A stretch of 41,337 bases of DNA, from assembly GCA_016927555.1 (NCBI GenBank), contig JAFGML010000009.1, positions 1 through 41,337 on the forward strand, read 5' to 3'. Below, piece after piece: positions 27,202 through 36,971 of the stretch; position 1 is the stretch's first letter, and the number at the start of each line of letters is the position of its first letter. The DNA is from Thermoplasmatota archaeon. GTDB taxonomy: Archaea; Thermoplasmatota; E2; DHVEG-1. The position numbers and the translations under genes were made by a program. The notes under the pieces were generated by a model that had not been told where the DNA came from, made no database searches, and saw only the letters and a list, made by a program, of their open reading frames with translations.

Positions 27202-28503
27202 TCACTCCTTCTTCCTGTTATCGATAACTCGTTTTGCCTTTAAACCTGTTTCGAGAATGGTGTTTGGTGCAAGCACATCAATGCAGGGGGTGAACACGAT
27301 CACCGCCTTGATGCCGCTCTGCAGCGTCTCAGCGAGCTGCTCGCTTTCAATTTGACTGAGCCGTTGCTTTGTCTCCACTTCAACGGTCAGCATATCAACA
27401 TCATTCTCAGTGGTCAGCACCATCCGCCAGTTCCCCCCCACCAAGGGGTGTTTCATCAACACGGATTCAATCTGACCGGGGTAGATGTTGGTCCCCCTGA
27501 TGATCACCATATCATCGGACCGGCCTTTGATCATGGAATGACGCACGTGGGTCCTGCCGCACTCACAGGTGCCCTGATCATACAGCTTCGCAATGTCCCT
27601 GGTCCGGTACCGCAGCAGCGGCATGCCTTCTTTCGTCAGCGTCGTGAGCACCAGCTCCCCTTCCTCCTCCGGTCCAACCGGCTCTAAGGTGATAGGGTCG
27701 ACGCATTCCACCAGGAAGTGATCCTCCCAGAGGTGCAACCCATCATGTTGATCGCAGTCCGTCGACACCCCAGGACCACACATCTCAGTCAACCCGTAGA
27801 TGTCATGGACGTCCATACCCCAGGCGTCCATAATCCGGGTCTTCAACCCAGGGGTGAACATCTCTGCGCCGAACAACCCATTGCGGACCTTCAACCGCCT
27901 CGGGTCAATGCCCATCTCCAGTGCCACTTGTCCGAGACGGACCATGTAGGAGGCAACACCAGACAGAAACGTCGTCCCATAGTACTCCATGAGCTTAATC
28001 TGCCGCTCCGACTGTCCTTGGCCAGACGGTATAACTAAGGCACCTATCTTCTGCGCACCATAGTGAAACCCGAATGCACCAGTGAACGTACCATACGGTA
28101 TCGGGTTCTGAAACACATCCTTCTTTGTCAGACCAGACATGGTCAGACAGCGTGCCATCACCTCAGACCAGACCTCCAGATCACCACGCGTGTAACACAC
28201 GGTCACTGGAACACCAGTAGTTCCAGAGGAGGCATGCAGCTCCACACAGCTCTCTAGTGTTGTGGTCATCAGGCCAAAGGGTGCGTTCTTGCGTAAATCA
28301 TCCTTGGTGGTCAACGGTAGTTTTCTGATATCCTCCAGCGTCTTAATATCTGCAGGTGTCACCTTCAGTTTTTTAAAAGCATTCTTGTAGAAGGGCACGG
28401 TCTCGTAGACGAGATGCACGGTGTTCTGCAACCGCTCGAGTTGCAGCTCCTGCAGTTTCTTCTTTGGTAGTGTCTCCATCTTCGTGTTGAAAAAATGCTC
28501 CAT
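27202..28503 (-). CDS. paaK: Phenylacetate-CoA ligase (PaaK-type)
   Basis: A 433-residue AMP-forming ligase: arylacetate + ATP + CoA to arylacetyl-CoA + AMP. The P-loop is SSGTTG (residues 92-97). Other signatures are DIYGLTEMCGPG, GELVLTTLTKEGMPLLRYRTRD, the Zn-type CECGRTHVRH and the C-terminal hinge SDDMVIIRGTNIYPGQIES. Length matches PaaK. In archaea such ligases usually activate phenylacetate, indoleacetate or similar acids from aromatic amino acid fermentation; exact substrate is not readable. It begins a three-gene operon with the ADP-forming beta subunit and ahcY. A CTTAATAAAG TATA box lies about 30-40 bp upstream, and GGGAG precedes the ATG. Confidence 0.95.
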   Translation of the reverse strand: MEHFFNTKMETLPKKKLQELQLERLQNTVHLVYETVPFYKNAFKKLKVTPADIKTLEDIRKLPLTTKDDLRKNAPFGLMTTTLESCVELHASSGTTGVPVTVCYTRGDLEVWSEVMARCLTMSGLTKKDVFQNPIPYGTFTGAFGFHYGAQKIGALVIPSGQGQSERQIKLMEYYGTTFLSGVASYMVRLGQVALEMGIDPRRLKVRNGLFGAEMFTPGLKTRIMDAWGMDVHDIYGLTEMCGPGVSTDCDQHDGLHLWEDHFLVECVDPITLEPVGPEEEGELVLTTLTKEGMPLLRYRTRDIAKLYDQGTCECGRTHVRHSMIKGRSDDMVIIRGTNIYPGQIESVLMKHPLVGGNWRMVLTTENDVDMLTVEVETKQRLSQIESEQLAETLQSGIKAVIVFTPCIDVLAPNTILETGLKAKRVIDNRKKE

Positions 28504-28535
28504 AGCACTCCCAGGCCCCCCAATACACTGATTCT

Positions 28536-28545
28536 TTATTAAGGT
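28536..28545 (-). promoter_or_regulatory. TATA box of the PaaK operon
   Basis: The minus strand reads CTTAATAAAG, 33-42 bp before the ATG at 28503. The leader between contains a GGGGGGCC stretch. Confidence 0.4.
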
Positions 28546-28638
28546 TGATGGAGCACCACCACAGCATTCAGTGGAGCGAAGAAAGAAAAGAGAGAGGAGA
28601 GGACCACAGCCTCTCTATCGTGGCAACCTCTTTGTGTG

Positions 28639-31600
28639 TTATCTAATGATGACGACGAAGAGGAACACGACCGCATCAACAGTCTTGGTGGCTGCCGCAA
28701 CACCCTCTGCGTCCGCGGACACCGTAATCTGCACCCGCCCAAGTCCAAACACAGGTCTATCGGTCACAACCTCCACGGATCCCTGTGGAAGAGACGGGAG
28801 GATGTCTTGGGCTGTCTTTCCCAACAGTACTAGCCCACCGGACAGCTGAATACTCCAGTTCACGTCTGTGACATCACCAGTCCCATTGTTGAGGAGTTCT
28901 GCAGAGACCTTGAACAGCCCACCGGTGATCTCCCCAATAGCAAGCTGTGCTTGACCAGGGTTCACGGTGATGTAGTCTTCTTTGACTTCTGCATCAGTGA
29001 ACTCTCCGTCAGAGACGGTGAGTGTCACCGTGTAGACGCCTTCCTCAGCGTACGTCCACTGCGGGTTCTGCTCAAAGGAATCCACCGTGCCATCAGACTC
29101 AAAGTCCCATTCCCAGGAGGTAATCACGGTCCCAAAGGCGGTCGACAGGTCCGTGAACTGCACGGTGAGCGGCACGGTCCCCTGTGTGACATCCACGGAG
29201 AAATCAGCCTGTATCGGTATGGCACCAAGACCCCCGGAGTAGCAGATGACCCTGCCGTCCCGGCCGCCGACGACCATCTCCATGGACAAATCACCGACGA
29301 TATCAGGGATTGCCGCAATCGCATCGACTGGAGTGCTTATCGAGAAGGACTCCAACTCTGTGCCGTTGACACCATTGAGGAAGTAACAGTAGTTGTTGGA
29401 AAACAAGGTGCCTACGAACAGGTCGTTGATCTGATCGCCGCTGATATCATCACAGCGGGCGATGCACGCTGGTTTATCAGCAACCCCGTACACCCAGATC
29501 ACCTCCGCATCCAAGCTGTCAATGACCCTGACACTGGAGCCGTAATACCGGGGGACAATCTCCTGATGACCGTTGTTGTTCACATCGTCAAGGAGTTCGA
29601 ATTGGGTGATGATGTAGCTGCCTAGGAAGTGATTCCAGACCTCAGCACCGTTGGTCACGTTCAACCCGTACATGTGCCCGGTGAAATCACCGATGGCAAC
29701 ATCAGCAATACCATCGCCAGAGATATCATCAAGTTGTGCTAACGCCCACACTGATGTACCTGCTGCGGTGAACGTCCACAAAATGCTACCGGTTGCCCCG
29801 TTGATACCGAATGCATAGCCGATGGTTTCTGCCTCGTTGGAAGCACCTGCGAGCACATCAGGGATGGTATCTCCTGTGAAGTCTTCGACCCCAATCACTG
29901 AGTACCCAGGGCCACCCATGGGGCACTCCCAAATGGACACACCAGTCAGTCCATCGAGACAGTACACTCGTTTCGGACCAGTATCGGTGGAGTCATCCCC
30001 GGTGTTGGCCAGGACATCAAGCACTCCGTCATTGTTGTAGTCAAAGCGGCAGTCCACCTGGTAGACCCAGCCGCCACCGCCGTACTCATGGGTGTCATGC
30101 GTCCAGATCGTCGCACCAGTCTTACCTGAAATCATCCTGATTAATCGTCCACCCCAGGCGGCACCGACCACGACGTCCTTGTAGCCATCGTTATCGATAT
30201 CCTGTGTGATCGCCAGGGCTTTCTGTGAGTACACGGAGCCAGCGTAGATCTCATGCTCCCAGAGCACTTCAGCAGTCCCATGGGCGTTGCCGTTGAAGCA
30301 GCGGACGTAGTCATCCTCGGAGCAGACGATGACGTCGCTGATCCCATCACCACTGATGTCATCGATGGGTGCCATGGCCTTAGGACTGTTGTCATAGCTC
30401 GTGGTGATGTAGTACTGCCAGAGCTGATCACCAATCGGGTACTGGGCATCCAGCCCAGAGCCTTGCACACTCACCAGGAACGGGTTCTCATCCGGGTCAT
30501 TACTGGTGATCGTCAGCGTCCCATGCGTCAGTCCAACCGTCGCTGGTTGGTACCACACAGGGACATCAAACGAGTCGATCACACCAATGTTGATGGGGAA
30601 GGACACGCCAGCATCGATGAAGAACTGGGTGTTGTTGGAGGTGATGCTGCTAACCGTCAAGGTCGCGTCACCGAGGTTCTGGATTTCCATGAACCACCGT
30701 TTCGTCGCATGCATGCGTATCGGCCCATAGTTATGGGACGGCTCAGGGAGGTTGATGTCAGGACCAGAGCTCACCCCATTCCCCAGCAAGGTGACCTGCA
30801 CCTCAGGGTGCAGGGGGTCATTGGATTGAATCGTGACAATCGCGTTGAGAGGAACAGCGGTCTGTGGTGCATAGACGAACGGAAGTGTAGTTTGACCCGC
30901 CTCAGGAACAGTTATCGGGAAGGTTGCCGGGCAGGAGACGTCAACAGACCCAGGGATGACCACACCCGTGATGCTGAGGGTGGCAGTCCCAACGTTCTGC
31001 ACCGTCGCATTCCAGGTCACGGATTGCCCAACGGTCACTGTGCCGTAGTCGTGGGTCGTCACCGGGACATAGATCTCTGGGGTGCCGCTGCCTAACAAAT
31101 CCACCTTGTAGAGGGTATCAACGTTGTAGTTGATGCCATTGTCACAGTACCAAAGGTACTGGCCGTCATACACAATTCCTGCGGGGTCGACGCCTTCTGA
31201 GGCGTGGCTGTCTACCAACGCACCTGTTGTTGTATTGATTTTATACAACGTGTCCCCCCAGTAGTCTGCCATCCAGAGATAGTTATTGTCTACGCAGAGA
31301 TCCCATGGTTGGTTGTCCGGGGCGGTGAACTGCTGCAGCACCGTGCCGGTGGTGGTGACCTTGTAAATAATACTTGGGTCTGGGTAGTACTGCGACACCC
31401 AGAAATCCCCGTTGTCATACGCGATACCAGAGATGTAGTGGGTAGGCAGGTTGAACTGACTCAGCAGGTTGCCACTCCAGTCGTACTGCAGTGCTACCGC
31501 AGGCGTCGAACTCCCACCAGGATGGTCTGTCGTCCAGAGGTACTGCCCGTCGTACGTCAGGCCGTACGCATCCGCCTGCGTCCCAGTAAACGCAAGTGTG

Positions 31601-31923
31601 TAGCTGCCGTTCACTGGGCTGATGCGGTAGATTTCATCGCCGTTAGCCCCGTAAATCCCGCAGTACAAGTAGGTGCCGTCGTAGGCTAAGCCAGAGGCGC
31701 CCTCAGGGATGTCATAGGACGCGATAATCGTCCAATCCCGAAAACCACCAGAAGCCTGTTCGGTTTGTTCGTAGTGGTGTTGTGCTGAGATGTCATCGAC
31801 AAGAACGCTTGCTGTCGAAGTATTCAGGAATCGTGTGTTGAGGTGCATCGATGCGATACCACCAGCTCCAAGTACGCTTACAACGGTAAGAAAAACGATA
31901 CCGTACACAATAATTTTTTTCAT
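28639..31923 (-). CDS. Large secreted propeller, ASH and PKD surface protein
   Basis: About 1094 residues with the ATG at 31923, chosen because GAGGGA lies 5-10 bases upstream and a TATA box at 31961 fits; a start at 31950 adds nine residues. A signal peptide (residues 1-26) is followed by a YncE/SMP-type propeller (about 50-280, with GLAYDGTYLYC and LTYDGQYLW), and two HYDIN/ASH-like anchor domains (about 284-385 and 390-495; each with a DYG/NYGxI motif and QSNDP or TSNDPDENP). A second propeller of FG-GAP/PQQ type is rich in DDISGDGISDV (about 495-900). A PKD domain (903-985) and a C-terminal beta domain with a terminal hydrophobic stretch (VDAVVFLFVVIIR) end it. No enzyme site is visible. 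Likely a cell-surface adhesion or substrate-recognition protein. Confidence 0.85.
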   Translation of the reverse strand: MKKIIVYGIVFLTVVSVLGAGGIASMHLNTRFLNTSTASVLVDDISAQHHYEQTEQASGGFRDWTIIASYDIPEGASGLAYDGTYLYCGIYGANGDEIYRISPVNGSYTLAFTGTQADAYGLTYDGQYLWTTDHPGGSSTPAVALQYDWSGNLLSQFNLPTHYISGIAYDNGDFWVSQYYPDPSIIYKVTTTGTVLQQFTAPDNQPWDLCVDNNYLWMADYWGDTLYKINTTTGALVDSHASEGVDPAGIVYDGQYLWYCDNGINYNVDTLYKVDLLGSGTPEIYVPVTTHDYGTVTVGQSVTWNATVQNVGTATLSITGVVIPGSVDVSCPATFPITVPEAGQTTLPFVYAPQTAVPLNAIVTIQSNDPLHPEVQVTLLGNGVSSGPDINLPEPSHNYGPIRMHATKRWFMEIQNLGDATLTVSSITSNNTQFFIDAGVSFPINIGVIDSFDVPVWYQPATVGLTHGTLTITSNDPDENPFLVSVQGSGLDAQYPIGDQLWQYYITTSYDNSPKAMAPIDDISGDGISDVIVCSEDDYVRCFNGNAHGTAEVLWEHEIYAGSVYSQKALAITQDIDNDGYKDVVVGAAWGGRLIRMISGKTGATIWTHDTHEYGGGGWVYQVDCRFDYNNDGVLDVLANTGDDSTDTGPKRVYCLDGLTGVSIWECPMGGPGYSVIGVEDFTGDTIPDVLAGASNEAETIGYAFGINGATGSILWTFTAAGTSVWALAQLDDISGDGIADVAIGDFTGHMYGLNVTNGAEVWNHFLGSYIITQFELLDDVNNNGHQEIVPRYYGSSVRVIDSLDAEVIWVYGVADKPACIARCDDISGDQINDLFVGTLFSNNYCYFLNGVNGTELESFSISTPVDAIAAIPDIVGDLSMEMVVGGRDGRVICYSGGLGAIPIQADFSVDVTQGTVPLTVQFTDLSTAFGTVITSWEWDFESDGTVDSFEQNPQWTYAEEGVYTVTLTVSDGEFTDAEVKEDYITVNPGQAQLAIGEITGGLFKVSAELLNNGTGDVTDVNWSIQLSGGLVLLGKTAQDILPSLPQGSVEVVTDRPVFGLGRVQITVSADAEGVAAATKTVDAVVFLFVVIIR

Positions 31924-31960
31924 AGTATCCCTCGCTTTCAACACTTCCAAACATCGGATT

Positions 31961-31970
31961 AATATTTAAG
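31961..31970 (-). promoter_or_regulatory. TATA box of the large secreted protein gene
   Basis: The minus strand reads CTTAAATATT, 38-47 bp before the ATG at 31923. Confidence 0.45.
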
Positions 31971-32096
31971 GGTTTGTATTATTATTTAGGACGATTCGCT
32001 ACTCACGTAGTGTGTAAAGGTACTTCGTTTTAAGGGGGGATATCGTCCCTTTCCAAAGCGTATCAGTTTCTGAACTGCAGGTGGAGTCGACAAAAG

Positions 32097-32105
32097 TTTT
32101 AAATA
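32097..32105 (+). promoter_or_regulatory. TATA box of rpl15e
   Basis: TTTTAAATA lies 53-61 bp before the ATG at 32158, placing the transcript start near 32128 and leaving a leader of about 30 bases. Confidence 0.45.
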
Positions 32106-32157
32106 AAGAGTTTCCTTCCGTACCCCCTACAACCAAGCATTGTAACAGGTGTCCATC

Positions 32158-32745
32158 ATGGGAAAAAGCATGTACGACTACGTTGGTGACAAGTGGAAAA
32201 AACCAGATACCTCGTATCAGTCACCACAGAAAAACAGAATGATACAGTGGAGACGAGAGGAAAACTTTTTGAGAATTGAGAGACCAACACGGATCAACCG
32301 CGCACGAAACCTGGGGTACAAAGCCAAGTTAGGGTACATCGTTGTTCGCGGACGCGTCCGGCATGGTGGCCTGAACCGCCATCAGATTAAAGGCGGTCGG
32401 AAACCCTCAGCGCGGGGAACAAAGAAACTGACCCCTGCGAAGAACTCACAGCGCATCACCGAGGAGCGCACCGCTGCGCATTACCCGAACATGGAGGTGC
32501 TGAACTCCTACTGGGTCGGCAAGGACGGCATGTACCACTACTATGAGGTCATTTTAGTGGATCCTGCGCACCCAGCCGTGGTGAATGACCCGAAGATTAA
32601 CTGGATCTCAGCGTTCCCGAATCGACGGCGTGTGTTGCGAGGCAAGACCAGCGCTGGTCAAAAGGGACGCGGTCTGATGTACAAGGGGAAAGGTGCTGAG
32701 AAAATCCGTCCGAGCATCCGTGCACATCAAACCAAAGGAAAATAA
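32158..32745 (+). CDS. rpl15e: Ribosomal protein L15e
   Basis: A 195-residue basic protein of the large ribosomal subunit, found only in archaea and eukaryotes. Signatures are [38 protein letters not shown] and the C-terminal [19 protein letters not shown]. The start at 32158 follows AGGTG by about 8 bases; a GTG at 32149 would add three residues. The length agrees with the family. Together with S15 it marks this segment as a core archaeal region. The gene converges with uspA, with about 20 bp between their ends. Confidence 0.97.
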   Translation: MGKSMYDYVGDKWKKPDTSYQSPQKNRMIQWRREENFLRIERPTRINRARNLGYKAKLGYIVVRGRVRHGGLNRHQIKGGRKPSARGTKKLTPAKNSQRITEERTAAHYPNMEVLNSYWVGKDGMYHYYEVILVDPAHPAVVNDPKINWISAFPNRRRVLRGKTSAGQKGRGLMYKGKGAEKIRPSIRAHQTKGK

Positions 32746-32764
32746 TCCTGTATCCTACTTTTCT

Positions 32765-33175
32765 TTACCTGACAACCATCACAGGTTTTGCTGCGTACTG
32801 GACGACCTTGTTAGCGACACTGCCAATCGGGTATTTTCCTAGTTCACTGGCTCCTCTGCTGCCCAGGACGATGAGGTCGCAGTGCAGCTCATTGGCTGTG
32901 TCAATGAGAAGAGCAGCGATGTCTTCTCCTTCCTTAATCATGCCAGTGATGGTGTACTCATGGGACCCAAGGTCCTGGACGACGCTGTTGACGAGGTTAT
33001 GCGCCCTGGCTTTCAGTATCTCATAGCTTTTTTGATCGAGGAGGTTCCGATCAGACGGTAACGGAACGATAGCCAGAATAATGAGTTCACCGTCCGCATC
33101 AATGATCATCATGGCTTTATTGAGCGCGTTTTCTGCTCCCTCTGAGCCGTCAAAGCCTACGACTATGCGTTTCAT
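32765..33175 (-). CDS. Universal stress protein (UspA family)
   Basis: A 136-residue alpha/beta protein: MKRIVVGFDGSEGAENAL at the N-terminus, and the ATP-binding motif GSRGASELGKYPIGSVANKV (G-x2-G-x9-G-S/T) near the C-terminus. This places it in the nucleotide-binding UspA group and gives the usual single-domain length. Such proteins are regulators or chaperones induced under stress. It follows cysS by 3 bp on the same strand, so it is probably expressed with the tRNA synthetase. Stress type is unknown. Confidence 0.93.
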   Translation of the reverse strand: MKRIVVGFDGSEGAENALNKAMMIIDADGELIILAIVPLPSDRNLLDQKSYEILKARAHNLVNSVVQDLGSHEYTITGMIKEGEDIAALLIDTANELHCDLIVLGSRGASELGKYPIGSVANKVVQYAAKPVMVVR

Positions 33176-33178
33176 ACG

Positions 33179-34681
33179 TTACTTATTCCTCCATACTGGC
33201 CCTGAGGCAGTGTCCTGGATTTCAAAGCCGAGTTCCTCGAGGTGTTTTCTGATGTGATCAGCGGTCTTCCAGTCTTTGTGTTTCCGGGCATCCTCCCGTA
33301 CAGCGAGCAAAGCGTTGAGCAGTTCGTCAACCGTCGTTGCCTTCGGGGTCTGTCCACAGGACTGGAGTATCTTCTGCAGCGCGGGGATAACATCACCTTG
33401 GTCTGATGATGAACAGGTGGCCTTTGGTTGGAACAACGTCAGCACGTCTCCGATCTTCAGATACGTGTCCAGGGCGTGTCTGCAGAGCGCGGGATGACCC
33501 TGGTGTTGCTGATCAAAGAACTTGTTGCTTGTATTGACGAAGTCGAAGAGGCAGGCGAACGCCTTGGGGGTGTTGAAGTCATCATCCATAGCTGCCTCGA
33601 ACTCGTTTTGGAATAAGGTGATGGCCGTAAGGTACTGGTTTTCATTTGTATTAAGTGTTGAGGCATTCAACTTGTGTTCTGGGGTGGGTGCGGCGTGCTG
33701 CTCGAGTCGCTCTTTGAGGCGGTAAAGTCGGTCCAGTCCTTTCTTGATATCGGTGAGTGCCTTGTCGCTGAAATCAGGGGGGCTGCGGTAGTGCGCAGAC
33801 GCGAAGAACATGCGCAGGACTTCGGCATCCCAGGTGCCTAGGATGTCTTTGACGTTGATGATGTTTCCCAGGGACTTGGACATTTTCTCCCCGTTGATGG
33901 TGAGCAGGCCGATGTGCATCCAGTAGTTCGCAAAAGGTTTGCCGGTGGCTGCCTCTGCTTGTGCGATTTCGTTCTCATGGTGGGGGAACCGAAGGTCCAT
34001 GCCACCGCCATGGATGTCAAAGGGTGCTCCGAGGAGTTTGCTGCTCATGGTGGAGCATTCAATGTGCCAGCCGGGTCTACCCTGGCTCCAGGGTGACGGC
34101 CAGGTAGGCTCCCCTGGTTTTGCTTTCTTCCAGAGCGCGAAATCCAGAGGATTGTGCTTCTGCTCCCCTGGTTCAATGCGTGCTCCGGTCTTCATCTCGG
34201 TGATGTTCTGACCAGAGAGTCTGCCGTAGGCTGGGAACGCTTCGACTGAGAAGTAGACGTCACCGTCAGCGACGTATCCGTACCCGTTCTGGATGATCTG
34301 CTGTATCATCGTCACCATGTCTGGGATGGCTTCGGATGCCTTGGGGTACAGATCAGCTCGTCTGACGCCGAGGGCATCGAGGTCTTCCAGGCAGCGCAGG
34401 GTGAAGCGCTGTGAGTACACCAGCGGGTCGACGCCCTGCTGGTTGGCGGCTGCGATGATCTTGTCGTCAACATCAGTGATATTCTGTACGTAGGTGACGT
34501 TGTGTCCCTTGTACTCGAGGTAGCGTCTGATCACGTCGAACGCAACGTAGGTCCGTGCATGGCCGATGTGCGTATCACTATACACGGTCATGCCGCAGAC
34601 GTACAGGGAGACAACGCCTGATTTGACTGGTGTGAACTGCTCTTTGGTTCTGGATAGTGAATTATAAATGGTTAGTGGCAT
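33179..34681 (-). CDS. cysS: Cysteinyl-tRNA synthetase
   Basis: Class I aminoacyl-tRNA synthetase charging tRNA-Cys. The open frame reaches 34900, but the first 73 residues do not look like CysRS and contain upstream promoter DNA. The ATG at 34681 starts [18 protein letters not shown], the family start, giving 500 residues. Visible are Cys29 ([16 protein letters not shown], with HIGH at 38-41), the zinc-site [27 protein letters not shown] and GEKMSKSLG (about residue 266). A full C-terminal DALR-type domain ends in a variant WRNK. AGGAG touches the ATG, with AAAGGT further up. A TATA box at 34719 is about 40 bp upstream. It is divergent from rps15. Confidence 0.95.
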   Translation of the reverse strand: MPLTIYNSLSRTKEQFTPVKSGVVSLYVCGMTVYSDTHIGHARTYVAFDVIRRYLEYKGHNVTYVQNITDVDDKIIAAANQQGVDPLVYSQRFTLRCLEDLDALGVRRADLYPKASEAIPDMVTMIQQIIQNGYGYVADGDVYFSVEAFPAYGRLSGQNITEMKTGARIEPGEQKHNPLDFALWKKAKPGEPTWPSPWSQGRPGWHIECSTMSSKLLGAPFDIHGGGMDLRFPHHENEIAQAEAATGKPFANYWMHIGLLTINGEKMSKSLGNIINVKDILGTWDAEVLRMFFASAHYRSPPDFSDKALTDIKKGLDRLYRLKERLEQHAAPTPEHKLNASTLNTNENQYLTAITLFQNEFEAAMDDDFNTPKAFACLFDFVNTSNKFFDQQHQGHPALCRHALDTYLKIGDVLTLFQPKATCSSSDQGDVIPALQKILQSCGQTPKATTVDELLNALLAVREDARKHKDWKTADHIRKHLEELGFEIQDTASGPVWRNK

Positions 34682-34718
34682 CTCCTGCAACCTTTCAGGT
34701 GTGCTATTATCATGAAAA

Positions 34719-34726
34719 TTATATAC
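34719..34726 (-). promoter_or_regulatory. TATA box of cysS
   Basis: The minus strand reads GTATATAA, 38-45 bp before the ATG at 34681. It supports the shorter start and shows that the longer frame's N-terminus is promoter DNA. Confidence 0.45.
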
Positions 34727-34795
34727 TTTATGGAAACGCACATGGTGAGAGAGTGATGTTCCCTCCGGGTGAGGGTGTCTGTGTTGACCTTTACG

Positions 34796-34803
34796 TTTAT
34801 ATA
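34796..34803 (+). promoter_or_regulatory. TATA box of the rps15 operon
   Basis: TTTATATA lies 52-59 bp before the ATG at 34855, leaving a leader of about 25-30 bases. Confidence 0.45.
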
Positions 34804-34854
34804 CGAGGAGTTTATTAGGGACTTTCCTTAACAGCAGTTCATGGAGTGTAAAGA

Positions 34855-35310
34855 ATGGCACGAATGCATTCACGACGCAAAGGACAGTCAGGATCAACAC
34901 ATCCCTTACGAGAGAAACACCCGGAGTGGAGTTCCCTGAACCCTAGGGAAATCGAGGGGAGAATCCTTGAGCTTGCCAAAGCTGAGAAATCCACCAGTCA
35001 GATTGGGATGATTTTGCGTGACCAGTATGCGGTTCCCGATGTGAAAGTCGCGACAGGTAAGACGATTTCAGAGATTCTGTTAGCGCATAACATTAAACCA
35101 GAGATTCCTGAGGATTTGCAGAATTTGATTAAAACCGCGTTGAAGTTAAAGAAGCATCTCGACGGGAATCCAAAGGATTATCAGATGAAGCGAAGCTTGC
35201 AGCTGACGGAGTCAAAGATCCGTCGGTTGATGAAGTACTACCACCGTGAGGAGCGTCTCCCTGAGGGCTGGAAGTACAGCCTTGATCAAGCCAAGCTGAT
35301 GTTTGAGTAG
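34855..35310 (+). CDS. rps15: Ribosomal protein S15 (archaeal/eukaryotic form)
   Basis: A 151-residue protein of the small ribosomal subunit. It starts MARMHSRRKGQSGSTHP, the archaeal form with a long N-terminal extension, and has PREIEGRILELAKAEKSTSQIGM, LRDQYAVPDVKVATGK, KKHLDGNPKDYQMKRSLQLTESKIRRL and a C-terminal YYHREERLPEGWKY. Length fits archaeal S15. It is followed, after 59 bp, by the DHH gene and pcc1, a gene order conserved in many archaea. Confidence 0.97.
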   Translation: MARMHSRRKGQSGSTHPLREKHPEWSSLNPREIEGRILELAKAEKSTSQIGMILRDQYAVPDVKVATGKTISEILLAHNIKPEIPEDLQNLIKTALKLKKHLDGNPKDYQMKRSLQLTESKIRRLMKYYHREERLPEGWKYSLDQAKLMFE

Positions 35311-35369
35311 AGTTCTTCCATTATCTTTTTAGTCACCTACGTGTTTTTCTGGTCGGTCGAGTAGAAGAT

Positions 35370-36725
35370 ATGGTACAAGATTTGATGTCTGCATGTCAGA
35401 GGGCAGCAGAGATAGTACGGTCGTTGCCACCGTCGAGTCGTATTCGGGTGGTGTCCCACTATGACGCCGATGGGATTTCTGCAGCTGGGGTGCTGTGCAC
35501 CGCGTTGTACCGTGCTGGGTATGAGTTTCATGCGACATTGATGCGCAATCCGTTTACGAAAGGCTTTGATCGACTGAAAAGCGAGCAGAATGGGTTGATT
35601 GTATTTGCTGATATGGGCAGCGGGCAGCTTGCGACTATTCAGGAGCTTGGGTGTCAAGCGATTATCCTTGACCATCATCAGTACCAGACGACGGAGACTA
35701 CGAAGCATGTGTTGCAGATCAACTGTAACTCCTTTGGTGTGGATGGGAACTATGAGGCGTGTGGGGCGACCCTGAGTTATTTGCTGGCGACGGCGTTGAA
35801 CCCTACAAATGAGGATTTAGCGCCCCTGGCACTTGCTGGTGCGACCGGTGATAAGCAGTACATCGGTGGGTTCCGTGGGGTGAACAAAACAATCCTTGAT
35901 GCTGCGCTGAAGAACGGGTTGCTGTGTGAGGAGACCAGCATCAAGTTGTACGGTGCGTCTGTTGGTGACGCGTTACTCTACTCCATTGATCCCTACTACC
36001 CTGGTCTGTCTGGGAACCAGCAGGCTATTGAGGCTGTGCTTGAGAAACTCCAGGTTGACACAGCAGCGCGTCTCGAAGACATTGACCACAAGGCGATGAT
36101 GCGTCTGCAGTCGTTGCTCGTGTTTCGGTTGCTGAAAGCAGGATGCCCGACGACCGTCATTGATATGATGCTGCGGAAGCGGTACCTCTCTGTTGCTGGT
36201 GGCTTTGCGCTGGAGCGGTTCGCTGATTTGCTTGATGCCTGTGGGAAGAACGGGCATCGCAGCCTGGGTCTGGCGTTGTGTCTGGGGAACACTGATGCCT
36301 GGGCTGAGGCAGTCAGCGTGGAGAAGGACTACAAGCAGCAGATCCTCGATGGTCTCCGTTCACTTGAGGATGGTGGAATCCATGAGACCGAAGTGATGCG
36401 GTACTTCTACGCGCAGAACTCCTCGCTAGGTGGTGTGATTGCTGGTATCGCGGTCAACTACGTGTGTGATGAGAAGAAACCCTTGTTTTCCCTGGTGCGT
36501 AAGCAGGCTGATGATGAGGTGCATGTGTCGTGTCGGGGGAACCAGAAGCTCGTAGCGCAGGGGTTGGATTTGGGGTCTGCGATGAAGCAGGTCGCAACAG
36601 AACTCGGTGGACATGGTGGTGGTCATAAGATTGCTGCGGGTGCTACCATCGGGTTGAATCAGGAGCAGGAGTTCCTCACAAAGGTGGATGATCTGTTACA
36701 ACAGCAGATGAGGGGAACACCATGA
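35370..36725 (+). CDS. RecJ-like single-strand exonuclease (DHH/DHHA1 family)
   Basis: A 451-residue phosphoesterase. Signatures are the metal-binding SHYDADGISAAG (residues 29-40), DMGSGQ, the DHH triad at 101-103 (ILDHHQYQ) and the C-terminal DHHA1 motif GGHGGGHKIAAGA (about residue 413). This matches archaeal RecJ-like nucleases, some of which (GAN-type) bind the replisome GINS complex. Length fits the archaeal family. It starts with an ATG at 35370 and overlaps pcc1 by 4 bases, indicating translational coupling. The exact activity (ssDNA exonuclease versus other phosphoesterase) is not readable. Confidence 0.92.
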   Translation: MVQDLMSACQRAAEIVRSLPPSSRIRVVSHYDADGISAAGVLCTALYRAGYEFHATLMRNPFTKGFDRLKSEQNGLIVFADMGSGQLATIQELGCQAIILDHHQYQTTETTKHVLQINCNSFGVDGNYEACGATLSYLLATALNPTNEDLAPLALAGATGDKQYIGGFRGVNKTILDAALKNGLLCEETSIKLYGASVGDALLYSIDPYYPGLSGNQQAIEAVLEKLQVDTAARLEDIDHKAMMRLQSLLVFRLLKAGCPTTVIDMMLRKRYLSVAGGFALERFADLLDACGKNGHRSLGLALCLGNTDAWAEAVSVEKDYKQQILDGLRSLEDGGIHETEVMRYFYAQNSSLGGVIAGIAVNYVCDEKKPLFSLVRKQADDEVHVSCRGNQKLVAQGLDLGSAMKQVATELGGHGGGHKIAAGATIGLNQEQEFLTKVDDLLQQQMRGTP

Positions 36726-36946
36726 AAGCGGAATGTACGTTGATGCTAAAGTTTAAGGATGCAGCAACAGCAAAAAAAGTCCTGCAGTCACTCAAGGCTG
36801 ATGACGAGGGGTTTGTGCACTCGACGCTGAAGGGAAAGACCTTGCAGGCTGTAGTGAAGAGTACCTCGGTTGCTTCGCTGCTGCATACGTTGGATGACTA
36901 CCTGGCGTGTGTGTCTGTTGCTGATGATGTTGTGAATAAGCATTAA
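36722..36946 (+). CDS. pcc1: KEOPS complex subunit Pcc1
   Basis: A 74-residue protein matching Pcc1 (MKAECTLMLKFKDAATAKKVL ... STSVASLLHTLDDYLACV). Pcc1 dimerises and bridges two Kae1 units in the KEOPS complex, which makes N6-threonylcarbamoyl-adenosine at position 37 of tRNAs. Position immediately after the DHH gene, with a 4-base overlap, is the usual archaeal arrangement. Sequence is short, so the call rests on both motif and context. Confidence 0.85.
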   Translation: MKAECTLMLKFKDAATAKKVLQSLKADDEGFVHSTLKGKTLQAVVKSTSVASLLHTLDDYLACVSVADDVVNKH

Positions 36947-36971
36947 GTATCCATGGAGGGATAACTGTCTG

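Noticed and set aside
32028-32056. Imperfect dyad AAGGG...CCCTT upstream of rpl15e as a riboswitch or terminator
   Set aside because: The stem is short and imperfect with a large loop, and no U-run follows. Not supportable as a defined element.
34682-34900. N-terminal 73-residue extension of CysRS
   Set aside because: It does not resemble the CysRS family, contains the promoter of the real gene, and overlaps the rps15 start on the other strand.
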